Positions 1 through 11,100 of a DNA stretch of 64,000 bases are shown here, piece by piece. The number at the start of each line of letters is the position of its first letter. The first letter of the stretch is position 1. The translations under genes were made by a program, and so were the position numbers. The stretch covers positions 188,135-252,134 of the forward strand of contig NW_019775425.1 in assembly GCF_001039355.2 (NCBI RefSeq). Reading direction: 5' to 3'. The notes beneath the pieces are model-generated. The model was not told the origin of the DNA, ran no database searches, and saw nothing but the letters and a program-made list of their open reading frames with translations. The stretch comes from Lingula anatina. Taxonomy: Eukaryota; Brachiopoda; Lingulata; Lingulida; Lingulidae.

Positions 1-269
1 GACACAATTTCAAAAATAATTGCGATAACCACCGTTTTGGTGGTAAAATAAAATTTATTTTATTTCTATGAGTTGTTTACAATGTGTTTATTGTGAAATG
101 TGGATCTCACACGAAGACTTGTTATCACTTTAAGATGCTTAAAAATAGGCTAGTGGCTTGGGTTAAAAACAACTGTATTAACGTCACGACTAATATTCAT
201 TTCGGATCTAAATCTGGACTTAGTACTGATCATGTTTTCTGCTACAACGATTGATTAATAAGAAGCAGT

Positions 270-862
270 ATTGTGCGCTTATAGACTACAAATCCGCTTT
301 CGATTTAAAATGATAAGCCGGGTCTTTGGGAAAAATAATTAAACTCGGTGTGCAAGGGAAATGATACAAGCCGTCTTTATAGCGGTGTTAAATCTTGTGT
401 TAAGTATGAAGGCAACTATCAAAATACTTCCAAATATATACAGATCTTGTACAAGGAGAGGCCATGTTCACTCTATTTTAGCCTTTATATGTAAATGATT
501 ATGAAACTCTTTGTTTATCGAAATTTTGTGACTGTGTAGAAGACATCTCTTCTTATTTGCGTATGCTGACGATAATGTACCCTACTTTTTTCAAAAACTC
601 CTCAAGGTTAACAAAAAACTAATAGTTACCCTACAGAAATACTCACATTGGAAATTTACAGTGGATATAGTAAAAACAAAAAGAATATATGGTAACTATA
701 GTGTGGTTAAGGGCTGTTTAATAAAGGCTGATGAAACATGGACGTATAACGATTTTGAAAGGGTGAATAGGTTCAGTAACCTTGGTTTATCGGTAAGTTT
801 TGTTAAAAACATATTGCAAAGCATTTTAAACTATGCATCGGAAATATGGGAGGAGATTACGT
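270..862 (+). pseudogene. Degenerate non-LTR retrotransposon (LINE) reverse transcriptase remnant
   Basis: Translating with frame changes gives pieces of a non-LTR reverse transcriptase in the right order. First comes a CALIDYKSAFD-like stretch (about 272-306), the motif before the first catalytic Asp. An AYADD catalytic motif follows (about 560-575). A segment resembling the W..N..KTK region comes next (about 650-690), then FSNLGLSVS (about 774-800) and a SILNYASEIW-like tail (about 820-850). Several stops and frameshifts interrupt it, so it is dead. The clade (RTE, CR1 or Jockey-like) cannot be decided by eye. The call rests on motif order, not on a search. Confidence 0.7.
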
Positions 863-1099
863 GAATAAGGAAAATAATGTTGAATTTCTGAAAAAACACG
901 GAACGATTTTATAACTTTGAACAAATCCCATGCGATTAAAATCCCGAAAATCGGAGATTTTCCTGCCAATATCACTTTGAATAAGCAAAAGTTTGTCAGC
1001 AAAGGGTCAAGAAATCATAATGATAACTGAAGCAGTCTTGTTTTTTCACAGACGCGCTTTGAATTTGTTTTATTTTCAGTGTATAAATATTATAAAATA

Positions 1100-1274
1100 C
1101 AGGGCCATAGCCAGTTAATTTAAAGGGGAGGGGCATGGCGAGGGGGGGGGGGTCTTTTTCTGAAAAAGACGACCTTTTGCCATGAAATCTTATGGAAATC
1201 TTCATCGAGTTTTTACCCAGAACGGACCTTTTCCCGGCACCCCCCCCCCCTCCTCCTTTCCAACTACGGGCCTG
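1100..1274. mobile_element. MITE, CAGGCCCGTAGCCAG-type inverted termini, copy 1
   Basis: The left end CAGGGCCATAGCCAG and right end CTACGGGCCTG are imperfect inverted repeats. The interior holds poly-G and poly-C runs and the words CTTTTTCTGAAAAAG and ACCTTTTCC. The same element recurs at 47597, 57981 and, more decayed, at 52207. It has no coding capacity, so it is a non-autonomous DNA element. Confidence 0.75.
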
Positions 1275-1473
1275 AATTTTTTATCTGAGAAACCTTTTTA
1301 CTTCAAAACCTAGCTAGGCCTACATGTGCTTTGCTTTTATTTTATTTGTTTTTTTCATAAAGGAAAAGTAAATAGATCAAAGTTAATTTGACAGACTTTA
1401 AACCAATATTATATAGCACTTTTTCTGAAAAAGTGGACCTAGATCGATTTTTACCCACAGCAGTCCTTTTACA

Positions 1474-1623
1474 GGTGTGACAGGAATGGTAGTCGTAGGA
1501 ATAGAAGTCCTATACGCTTAGTACAGGTTAGGGTTAGTTGGAGTAATTAGGGTTAGTATATGGGACGCATGTAACCTGGGAAACGGGCATCGGTTCCTAG
1601 CGGACTTTTATTCCTGTTACACC
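1474..1623. mobile_element. Palindromic MITE with GGTGTGACAGGAAT termini
   Basis: The left end GGTGTGACAGGAAT and right end ATTCCTGTTACACC are near-perfect inverted repeats around a 120 bp core with two TTAGGGTTAG words. It has no open frame. It is read as a short non-autonomous transposon between the LINE debris and the MSH6 promoter. Only one copy is seen here, so the family cannot be confirmed. Confidence 0.6.
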
Positions 1624-1655
1624 GGGCCACTTTACGGAACTAATCGTGTAGCCAC

Positions 1656-1666
1656 TTCGCGCCAAA
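1656..1666 (+). promoter_or_regulatory. Candidate E2F site upstream of MSH6
   Basis: TTCGCGCCAAA is a full match to the E2F/DP consensus, about 280 bp upstream of the MSH6 start codon. Many S-phase and mismatch-repair genes in animals are E2F-regulated, so the site fits. The binding is inferred. The flanking stretch 1624-1942 is otherwise unremarkable 5' flank or leader, with no clear TATA box. Confidence 0.55.
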
Positions 1667-1942
1667 TAATAACAAATAGGTCAAACCCCAGGTCACTGGT
1701 ATAGACTCGTCTATAATTAAAGAGCTGCATGTAAAATCAACGTGCAATATCGAACGAAAAACAAAAAACTTTCACATGTTGGATCAAAGAACGAAAAATG
1801 TAAATAACAGATAGTTTGTTAAACGTAATAAAAGGATATGTGCAACAGAAATAGAGATAGATTAACGCAGGCACAGGTGCTGCTATCCCCTACATTTGAA
1901 CGAGTTCATTAGGCTCCATGTGCGGCGGCTTTAATCCCAGTG

Positions 1943-4500
1943 ATGTCGAAAGCGCAGAACTCGATCCTTTCCTACTTTAGCAAGACACCAAAGTCTGAAA
2001 AAACACAGAACAAGGAAAAGAATGTCCTGACACCGAAACAGACGCGATCCTCGCCAAATAGGTCGGGAAGTCAGGGGGACAAGAAGGAGAAAGCAACTGG
2101 GAAAGTGGGTCAGTGTCACTGTCACAGAGTCAACGTAAACATGGAGTACAGTACCCATAACTTTATTATGGCCAAGGTTTAATGATAAGCATATATATGT
2201 ACTATCACCAGAACTTGTTTTAACTGTTTTTAAATCAAAGTTCTCGTCGGTGCTTGGGAGACGTCGATATGTTAACAAAACTTGATTGACATGTACTGTA
2301 CCATCTACCATGCAGGGCCGCTAGCTGTTATTAATTATTATGTTGACATTTTCTCTGAGGCGACAGTACGGAGAATGACCGTCAGTTTAATCAGAGACAT
2401 ATCTGTGAATATCTAGTGAAAAAATCAATCCGTGGCCCTGGAAGAGGGTAACGGCCATGAATCAAGGAATCATGTACTGTACAGTATTTTCTGGGTCGGA
2501 GAAATGAAGGGGGGGGGGGGGGGGGGAAAGGCAGTCGCACTTACATGTTAATAATAATTAATATTAATACTATGTTCCTTATGGTGTCCGGTGAGTCTAG
2601 ATCAGACTTGCTATGATACTTAATAAATAAATTATGATATTTTGATTGCAGCACCAGGAGATGTGGTCTGGGCTAAGCTGGAGGGGTATCCGTGGTGGCC
2701 CAGTTTGGTCTGTAACCACCCTACCTTGCACACCTGTACCAGGACCAAAGGAAGAAACACGGACGTACATGTGCAGTTCTTCGACAACCCGCCTTCCAGA
2801 GCCTGGGTGAAGGAGAAGTGAGTCAAGACTCATTTGTAGGGTTGTTTTATGTGTCAGGTCTTTCTCCTGACAAACACCTAACATTTGGAAAACATTTCCA
2901 AAATGTTGTCACCATAATGTGTTTGCATAACCTTTTAATAATATTATTAAAACCTTTTAAACATTTGCAAAATGTTGTCACTAAAACTTTTTATGCACAA
3001 TGTTTAACAATATTATTTAAACATTTCACATTAATGTTTTTAAAACATTTTGGTGAAAATGTTAACATTTTCTAAAAGATTTTTCAAATAACAACGTTTT
3101 CAGATAGCATTTCCAAAATGTTACCAAACTGTCTTTTAATATATTTCTATCTTCTAACAGATATGTGAAACCATTCACTGGCTCGGACAGCGCTGATTTC
3201 CAGCGTGGTGGACAGTTCTTCAGTGCGGACCCCCAGTGTCGCAAGGGAGCCACTGAGGCAGACAAAGCTGTTGCGTCTAGTGTTGCGGACAGACTGAAAT
3301 TGGTTGTGGACTTACAGCCATCATCTGATGAGGAGGAGGAGGAGGAGGAGGGGACAAAGATTGATGATATTGATTGGGATGGTGAGTTTGGAAGACACAA
3401 GAGCCTTATTATTGGAGCTGTGATTTCATTTGAAATTTATAAGCATTTTATCATTTAGTAGTAGAATTATAAAAGCAAGAAAAGATTGTGAGACATATTT
3501 TCACATGAGAGATTTTTTAAGTGAATAAGTAAAAAAAAATGTCATGACAGAGAAAATACATATTTCTTTTTATTTAGATGAAATATTTGACAACGAGGCA
3601 GACAATAGTAAAGAAAATCATGAAGAAGAAGAAGTTGGTGCAGAGACAAAAAGTAACAAAAAGGTAAATTAGATTATGAAAATCCAAGTGTTTTTTTTTT
3701 ACATTTTGAAAAGTATAATTTTCACATGTTCCTTGTTTTGAGTTTTGATAAGGTTTAAATTTCCACTTGGAAATTGGATATTGACTTTGAGTTAAATCAA
3801 GGAATTTTAAAACTGCTTGATTGAATCAACTTAAAGTGATGCTTACATTCAAACTTATACAATAATGGTTTCTCTGTGACTTGTGTAATGTGAATTGTTT
3901 ATGAAACTGTTGAATGTGTCATTATTTTACAGTGTTAGATTTTAGTATAAAAGTTGATTTCAGTTGCTTATTGTAAAAGAAAAAAATTCTGTGGTTTCTG
4001 AGAAAGGATTTCTCTCCAGAAAACTCCCCAAAAACCCACCCCAAAGAAAAATGGCCGCCCATCCAGAGGCAGTAAGGCCAAGAGAAGGAGGATAAGATTA
4101 CCAAGTGATGACAGTGAGGATTCGGGTACGGGCAGAAATTTTCTCCACTAAAAGATATTATATTATAGCTAGCCTAAATATATGTTTTCAATTCTTTTGA
4201 AAGTGCAAGCTAAATATAGATAAGTTAGCTGTAAAATAAATAATGTAGTATAAAAAATGTGTCCATATTTGTGAGAATTAACATTTTTTTATGATTTTTG
4301 ACAATAACACTTGTTCAGTGTTGTCTGTAGTGAAGTGCCTTAGGTTCCATGAATTTCACATTTTTCTTTTATCAGGGGATGAATACAAACCAGCTAAATC
4401 AGAGAATGAGAGTGAGTCTGAAGATAGTGCAGGAAGTGGTGTGGATGAGGCAGATATCTCTGAACCTGAGACGGAATCAGATACTGGAACTCCAGTTAAG
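1943..4500 (+). CDS. MSH6: MSH6 exons 1-6: PIP box, PWWP domain, acidic linker
   Basis: Exons: 1943-2108, 2652-2817, 3161-3381, 3578-3663, 4020-4125, 4376-4500. Exon 1 begins [12 protein letters not shown]; QxxIxxYF is the PCNA-binding box that targets MutS-alpha to replication forks. I chose the exon 1 donor at 2109 (GTCAGT) over the one at 2105 because only 2109 keeps frame with exon 2. Exon 2 encodes the PWWP domain ([15 protein letters not shown]), which in vertebrates reads H3K36me3. Exon 3 continues with VKPFTGS and ends in a glutamate run. Exons 4-6 encode a charged, low-complexity linker rich in Asp/Glu and Lys/Arg, the usual disordered arm before the MutS core. Exon 6 ends in phase 0. 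Confidence 0.9.
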
Positions 4501-5089
4501 GTAGTGTGTGCCAGGTTCTTATGATCCCTTTCACACCTTGCAATATGTTGGGGTCGATCTAACTGACATTTATAAGAGGGTCCTGTCTGCTATACCACCT
4601 AGCTGTCAGTGAGTGTCAATGTCTACTTATATCAGTCTGATGAAGGCCTTCGCCCATGTTGGCCATAAGCTTACAGTATGAAAATATTTCGGCGTGTGTT
4701 TGATAATTTTCACTTATGCTGCAATATACAGTATGTATTTGTATTGCAACAATTTGCCTGGTCCAAACAGGTACTGGTACATTACTCGGGGAGGGGTGGG
4801 GTGGGGTGGGTTGCTTCCTTTCATTTTCTTTCACAAGTTCACTTACTACTATTTGAGAGTATCAAAATTTTTCAAAGTAACTGGTTGTGTCTTGTCTGGG
4901 GGTTCTGTTTGATGAGGCTGTTATGTAATGCCCGGGCCAGCCTTTTGAGTTGTTGATCTCTCAAAATGTTGAGATACAAATTCTTAAGCCACACAGTGTA
5001 AAAAGGAGTTAGGATTTTCCTGTAACTGCTGTGTCTGCAGAATGGTACCTGGTCCCAGTTTCACACACAAAAAAAAAAAATAATAATAA

Positions 5090-5124
<35 letters not shown>

Positions 5125-8100
5125 AATAATAATATGATAATAATAATAAATAAAAAATTAGTTGACTGGGATTTCCATGTGATTGCAGTTGCACTGCTAT
5201 TGATAGGGTAAGATGTGACCACTTAACTTGGTAATTAAGTACTTAGCCCGGGAACCTGACTTAAGTTTTTTGTGAAACTGGGGCTAGGCCAAAGCCTTGT
5301 TCCATTTAAACAACAATAAGATACATGTATACAGTATACAATGGTGTAAGGTGACAAATGATCCTCAGTCAGAGTGCAGTAGCTTGAGATTTACTTGCAT
5401 GATACAGGCAATTTTAAAAAATAAGTTAGAAGATAGTTTTGGAAGTAGATGTGACAAATAGATTGGGTTTCTGAACTTGACTGTGAATGTGATGTTCAGA
5501 CTCTGGGCGTTGCTCCATCCAAGCTGAAGTAGTATGTGACATGTGAATTCATATGAAAATACCCAATTTTGTATATAATGCTTATAATATAAATGATTTT
5601 AAATTTGTAAGTACCTTTTAAAAAATGGTCATTTTGAATTTATTTCTTGACTGTAAGAAAAATGCATTTTCATAAAACCACACTTCAAACTCTTGTTTTG
5701 GTGCTATACATTGTAATTTGAACTTAAAAGAATTTGATCTTTTTCAGAATTCAAGAAAAAGGAAAAGGGGGTCAGTTACTTCATCTAAAACACCTGGGGT
5801 AGCAACAAAAGCTAAAGAAAACCTCAGCTCCTTTGCCAACATCACCCCCGGTTCCCCACTGAGTGGCGCATCCACCCCTCTCACGCCTCTCAGCAGGAGT
5901 TCCACCCCTCATACCCCTGTTAGCGTCAGTGACAAGACGAAGAGCAAGCTCATGGCATGGGCTGCCCCAGATACACCAGTGAGTGTTTGATGGTGCTTGT
6001 TATAGGTTTCACTATCATGTAGAAGATGTCACTTAATGTTTTATATGATTTGTCTCTGTTTCACAAAATGAAAAAAAAATCAGAAAAAATAGTTTGAAGA
6101 AGAAGAAAAAAGGAAGAAAAATAAATATGGTTAGAAACAAATGTGAAAATAGCCAGAATTCAAAATTAATATACATTTGTTAGGAAAATATCCTTCTCCA
6201 TTTTTTATTTACTTAGAAAGTTCAATTCACATATTTTTCATACTGTTTGAAAGAAAAGTAAAAATGAAAAATTTGACAGTGACAGACAAATTTTTTCATC
6301 TGCAGCCTGAGACGTCTGCCCCAGTCAGTGAAGATGGAACAGTATATATGCACTACACATTGGACTTCCTCAAACCAGAAAAGATCAAGTAAACTTTTTC
6401 ATTTATTATTCATTTATAAAATCAGGCATGGAATTTTGCTCCAACTTTTGGTGGAAACTGACACCTTTTCTCTAGGGACCCTACCTGAGGTTGAATAAAA
6501 ATGCTTCAGTTGACAAAGTCTGCAGTTTTTTTTTTTTTCAAACATTTTACACAAAGGCCAGTATCATGTTTGTTGATTTCATTTGAATGTGTTTCATATA
6601 AATATATTTTATGTTAACAAACCATTTTTCTCTTGTCTGAAAATTTTAATTTTTTTTGCCTATTTGCTATTGAATGACGTGGAAAATATATAAGTTTCTG
6701 TCATATTGAGATAGAAAGTCATTAAAATTTCTTTCTCAACCTTTCTCGTATATTATTTTTTTCTTATTAACTGTTAAATTAATTTTGTTAACAGAGACAT
6801 TGATGGCAGAAGACCAGATCACACAGAATATGACCCAAGGACACTCTATGTGCCTGACACCTTCAAAAAGAAGCTGACCCCAGTAAGTAAAACATAAAAT
6901 GTGTCATCTTAGTGTTATTTTTATTTTCATATTGGTTTGAAGTGTAAGCAGACAAAATTTCATAGATTTAAATCTTTTATGATCATTAACCTGTTCACAT
7001 AATTAAAAAAGTATTTCTCCATTACAACGTATATTATTAGAAATTTAAAGAACAATTTGGCATAGCTTTTCTTAGAAGGATGATGTGGCCCTGAAAAGGG
7101 CCTTTAAAGTGAAAGCCAGATGAAATTTAAAGCTCTGACTCAGGAATGCACTGTCTATACTGAGACCTCTGGATAGCTTCTGCCTCTTCAGAAACCCGCA
7201 GTGCATACTCATAGATCATCTGCTTCACACCAAAGAGAGTGGTGATCTGCAGACGAAGGTTGTAGCGAGATGCAGGTCTGCTGGTCTTTGTAGCTCTCTG
7301 ATAGCGTTGCTGGAGGCCCTTGATGTGATTCTCTAGCAACTGTAGTTGGTTCAAAGCCTGGGTGAACTTGCCATGCATAATGATCAGTTGATCGTTTACA
7401 AAGTCAAGATCTGGCAGACAACCATCTTCAAACAAGCTGGAATCAGTGAACTGAAAGTCATACGTGTCATCTTCTGAATCAAAGCTGTCATCCATCCACT
7501 GGTCACTGTCACTGTGATCAAAACTGGTCTGGTTTTCCATTTTGGCAAACTGGAGAAAAGTGGAGAGCAACTGTCTTGTAGAGAGTTGAAACTCAAGTGA
7601 TGTTCAGTCAGTGGTGGTCAGGTCCTTATATAGCCAGGGAATTTTGTCAGAAAATTTACATTTTTCTGGAAAAAATGGCTTCATTTTAGGTTTCAGGATT
7701 GAAGTTTGATGAATAGGAAGAAATGATTAAGAGGTCAGGTGACCTACCTTAATGAGGCCCAATTAAGATCAAAGAGTTTCATCACCTGTTGTCAGATCTT
7801 TTACCTGTTAAACCCATCACAGACTTTTATCTCAAAGACTAGTTAAGCAGACTGTCAGTACAGGTAGGTTTTTTGAAAGGTGACTGGCAACTTTGATCAA
7901 AGGTTTAAGATTAAACCAGTTAACAGCTCTGACTAATTTACATGTTTATCAGCTAGCCTGCTTTGTTCAAGATTTAGGTTACAACATAGTCCTCAATAAA
8001 AAACACCACAGTAAATCCCTGCAAAACATTATATTTCAAAGTAATTACCAGACTCCTATTCTTTTGCTTCCCCTTTCTTAAAGAATACCATAAGACGTAA

Positions 8101-11100
8101 TTTTTAAGTTCTTTTTCTTACTAAAAATTATTATAATTTCAAATTTTATTTTTTAAGTCTGCATTTATCCCCATCCAACACACCATAATAAGATATTAAA
8201 GTAAGTTTTTAAAATTTCAAATTAACAGGGTTTATGATGAAGAGCCAATTGGTTCTACCTGTAGTTTAATAAGTTAGTTTTATAAGTCAACTGTTTAAAT
8301 TAACAATAAGATGTTACTGAAGTGTGTTTTATCAAAGAACTATCTATACATTTAAAGCTTACATTTATTGAAGAAAGTTGTGAATTTTATGATGTTGGGT
8401 ATCCAAACAAATGAAGTAAATGAAATTTCTTTAAAATATGTAATGGGGAAAAATATAAGTCAGAAAGGAAAAGGTTTTAACTAAGTTTTTTATTTGAAAC
8501 AGAAAAAGCCTGTCTCCAAGGGCATTATTTTTTACGCACAACACTAAAATAAATGAGGAAAAAAACAAAAAAACAAAACAAGGCAGACTAGCTGATTAAC
8601 AAGTTCATTAGTGAGGACTATTAACCAGTTTTATTAAAAACCTTTGATCACAGTTGCCAGTCACCTTTCAAAGCACACTACCTGTACTGACAGTCTGCTT
8701 AACTAGTTAAACAATTGGTCTTTGTGATAAAAGTCTGTGACAGGTTTAACAGGTAAAAGATCTGAAAACAGGTGATGAAAGTCTTTGATCTTAATTGGGC
8801 CTCATTAAGGTAGGTCACCTGACCTCTTTATCATTTCTTCCTATTCATCAAACTTCAATCCTGAAACCCAAAATGAAGCCATTTTTTTTTCTTGAAAAAT
8901 GTGAAATTTTTGACTAAATTCCCTGGCTATATANATATGTCTTGTCTGGGGTTTCTGTTTGATGAGGCTGTTATGTAATGCCCGGGCTAGCCTTTTGAGT
9001 TGTTGATCTCTCAAAATGTTGAGATACAAATTCTTAAGCCACACAGTGTAAAAAGGAGTTAGGATTTTCCTGCAACTGCTGTGTCTGCAGATTGGTACCT
9101 GGTCCCAATTTCACAAAAAAAAAAAAAACAACAAAAAAAAAATAAATAAAATAATAATAATAAATAAAATAAATAAAATAATAATAATAATAATAATTAA
9201 TAAAAAATTAGTTGACTGGGATTTCCATGTGATTGCTGTTGCACTGCTTTTGATAGGGTAAGATGTAACCACGTAACTTGGCCCGGGAACCCGACTTAAG
9301 TTTTTTGTGAAACTGGGGCCAGGCCAAAGCCTTGTTCCATTTAAACAACAATAACATACTTGTATACAATGGTGTTAGGTGACAAATGATCCTCAGTCAA
9401 AATGCAGTAGCTTGAGATTTACTTGTATGATACAGGCAATTTTAAAAAATAAGTTAGAAGATAGTTTTTGAAGTAGAGTAGACAAATTGATTGGGTTTCT
9501 GAACTTGACTGTGAATTTGATGTTAAGACTCTTTGCGTTGCTCTATCCAAACTGAAGTGGTATGTGACATGTGAATTCATATGAAAATACCCAAATTTTG
9601 TATATAATGCTTATAATATAAATGATTTTAAATTTGTAAAAGTACCTTTAAAAAAATGGTCATTTTGAATTTATTTCTTGACTGTTAGGAAAATGCATTT
9701 TCATAAAACCACACTTCAAAACTCTTGTTTTGGTGGTGCTATACATTGTAATTTGAACTTAAAATAATTTGATCTTTTTCAGAATTCAAGAAAAAGGAAA
9801 AGGGGCTCAGTTACTACATCTAAAACACCTGGGGTAGCAACAAAAGCTAAAGAAAACCTCAGCTCCTTTGCCAACACCACCCCCAGTTCCCCACTGAGTG
9901 GCGCATCCACCCCCCTCACCCCTCTCAGCAGGAGTTCCACCCCTCATACCCCTGTTAGTGTCAGTGACAAGACAAAGAGCAAGCTCATGGCATGGGCTGC
10001 CCCAGATACACCAGTGAGTAAATGATGGTGCTTGTAACAGGTGCCGTTATCATGTAGATGTCATCACTTAATGCTTTATATGATTAATCTCTGCTTCACA
10101 AAATGAAAAAAAAATCAGAAAAAATAGTTTGAAGAAGAAGAAAAAAGGAAGAAAAAATAAATGTGCTTAGTCACAAATGTGAAAAAAAAAGCACAATTCT
10201 AAATTAATATCCATTTGTTAGGAAAATATCCATCTCCAATTTTTGAAGTTGATTATATTAACCAGTCATTTTTTCCTGTAATATTAATCTTAATTAAATG
10301 TACAAAAAGAGTCAACTTAAAAAGTTCAATTCACATATTTTTCATACTGTTTGAAAGAAAAGTAAAAATGAAAAATTTGACAGTGACAGACAAATTTTTT
10401 CATCTGCAGCCCGAGACGTCTGCCCCAGTCAGTGAAGATGGGACAGTATATATGCACTACACATTGGACTTCCTCAAACCAGAGAAAATCAAGTAATTAA
10501 ACCTTATCATTTATTATTTATTTATAAAATCAAGCATGGAATTTTGCTCCAACTTTTAATGGAAACTATCTCCTTCTCTCAAGGGACCCCACCTGAGGTT
10601 GAATAAAAATGCAGTTGACAAAATCTGCAGTTTTTTTTCAAACATTTTACACAAAGGCCAGTATCATGTTTGTTGATTTCATTTGAATGTGTTACATATA
10701 AATATATTTTAAGTTATCACACCATTTTTCTCTTGCCTGAAAATTTAATTTTTTTTTTTTGCCTACGTATTTGCTATTGAATGACGTGGAAAATATATAA
10801 GTTTCTTTCATATTGAGATAGAAAGTCATTAAAATATTTTTCTCAACCTTTCTCGGATATTGTTTTTTTTCTTATTAACTGTTAAATTAATTTTGTTTAC
10901 AGAGACATTGAAGGCAGAAGACCAGATCACACAGAATATGATCCAAGGACACTCTATGTTCCTGACACTTTCAAAAAGAAGCTTACCCCAGTAAGTAAAA
11001 CATAAAATGTGTCTGCTTTTGTGCTATTTTTATTTTCGTATTGGTTTGAAGTGTCAGCAGACAAAATTTAAATCTTTTATGATGATAAACCTGTTCGCTT

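Larger units (their letters stand above)
4888..8933. repeat. Large tandem duplication, unit 1 (MSH6 exons 7-9 plus nested gene copy 1)
   Basis: This block is co-linear with 8938-13047. Both hold the same MITE, MSH6 exons 7-9, a minus-strand copy of the small acidic-protein gene, and the spacer between divergent promoters. Unit 1 stops at the TATA box of the right-hand plus-strand promoter and touches the ambiguous base at 8934. In unit 2 the same promoter continues into an intact gene. By eye, exon and intron parts differ by several percent. The spacer 8100-8640 differs from its partner by only about one base in several hundred. Confidence 0.9.

Noticed and set aside
1526-1557. TTAGGGTTAG words resembling telomere repeat
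   Set aside because: Only short interrupted words inside a MITE, not an array.
2105-2110. Alternative MSH6 exon 1 donor at 2105 (GTGGGT)
   Set aside because: It would put exon 2 out of frame with the PWWP domain. The donor at 2109 keeps phase.
7087-7102. Stem-loop as a bacterial-type terminator or random hairpin
   Set aside because: Eukaryotic context, identical spacing in three copies, and a loop and flanks matching the histone consensus argue for a histone-type processing signal instead.
7127-7540. Naming the nested family Spot14/MID1IP1 (THRSP)
   Set aside because: Only short pattern-level resemblance. The acidic part precedes both helices here, unlike in that family, so no symbol was assigned.
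7893-8081. 62-codon frame identical in both units (also 12008-12196)
   Set aside because: Identity reflects near-identity of the entire spacer DNA. No promoter, no codon-type conservation and no recognisable protein features.
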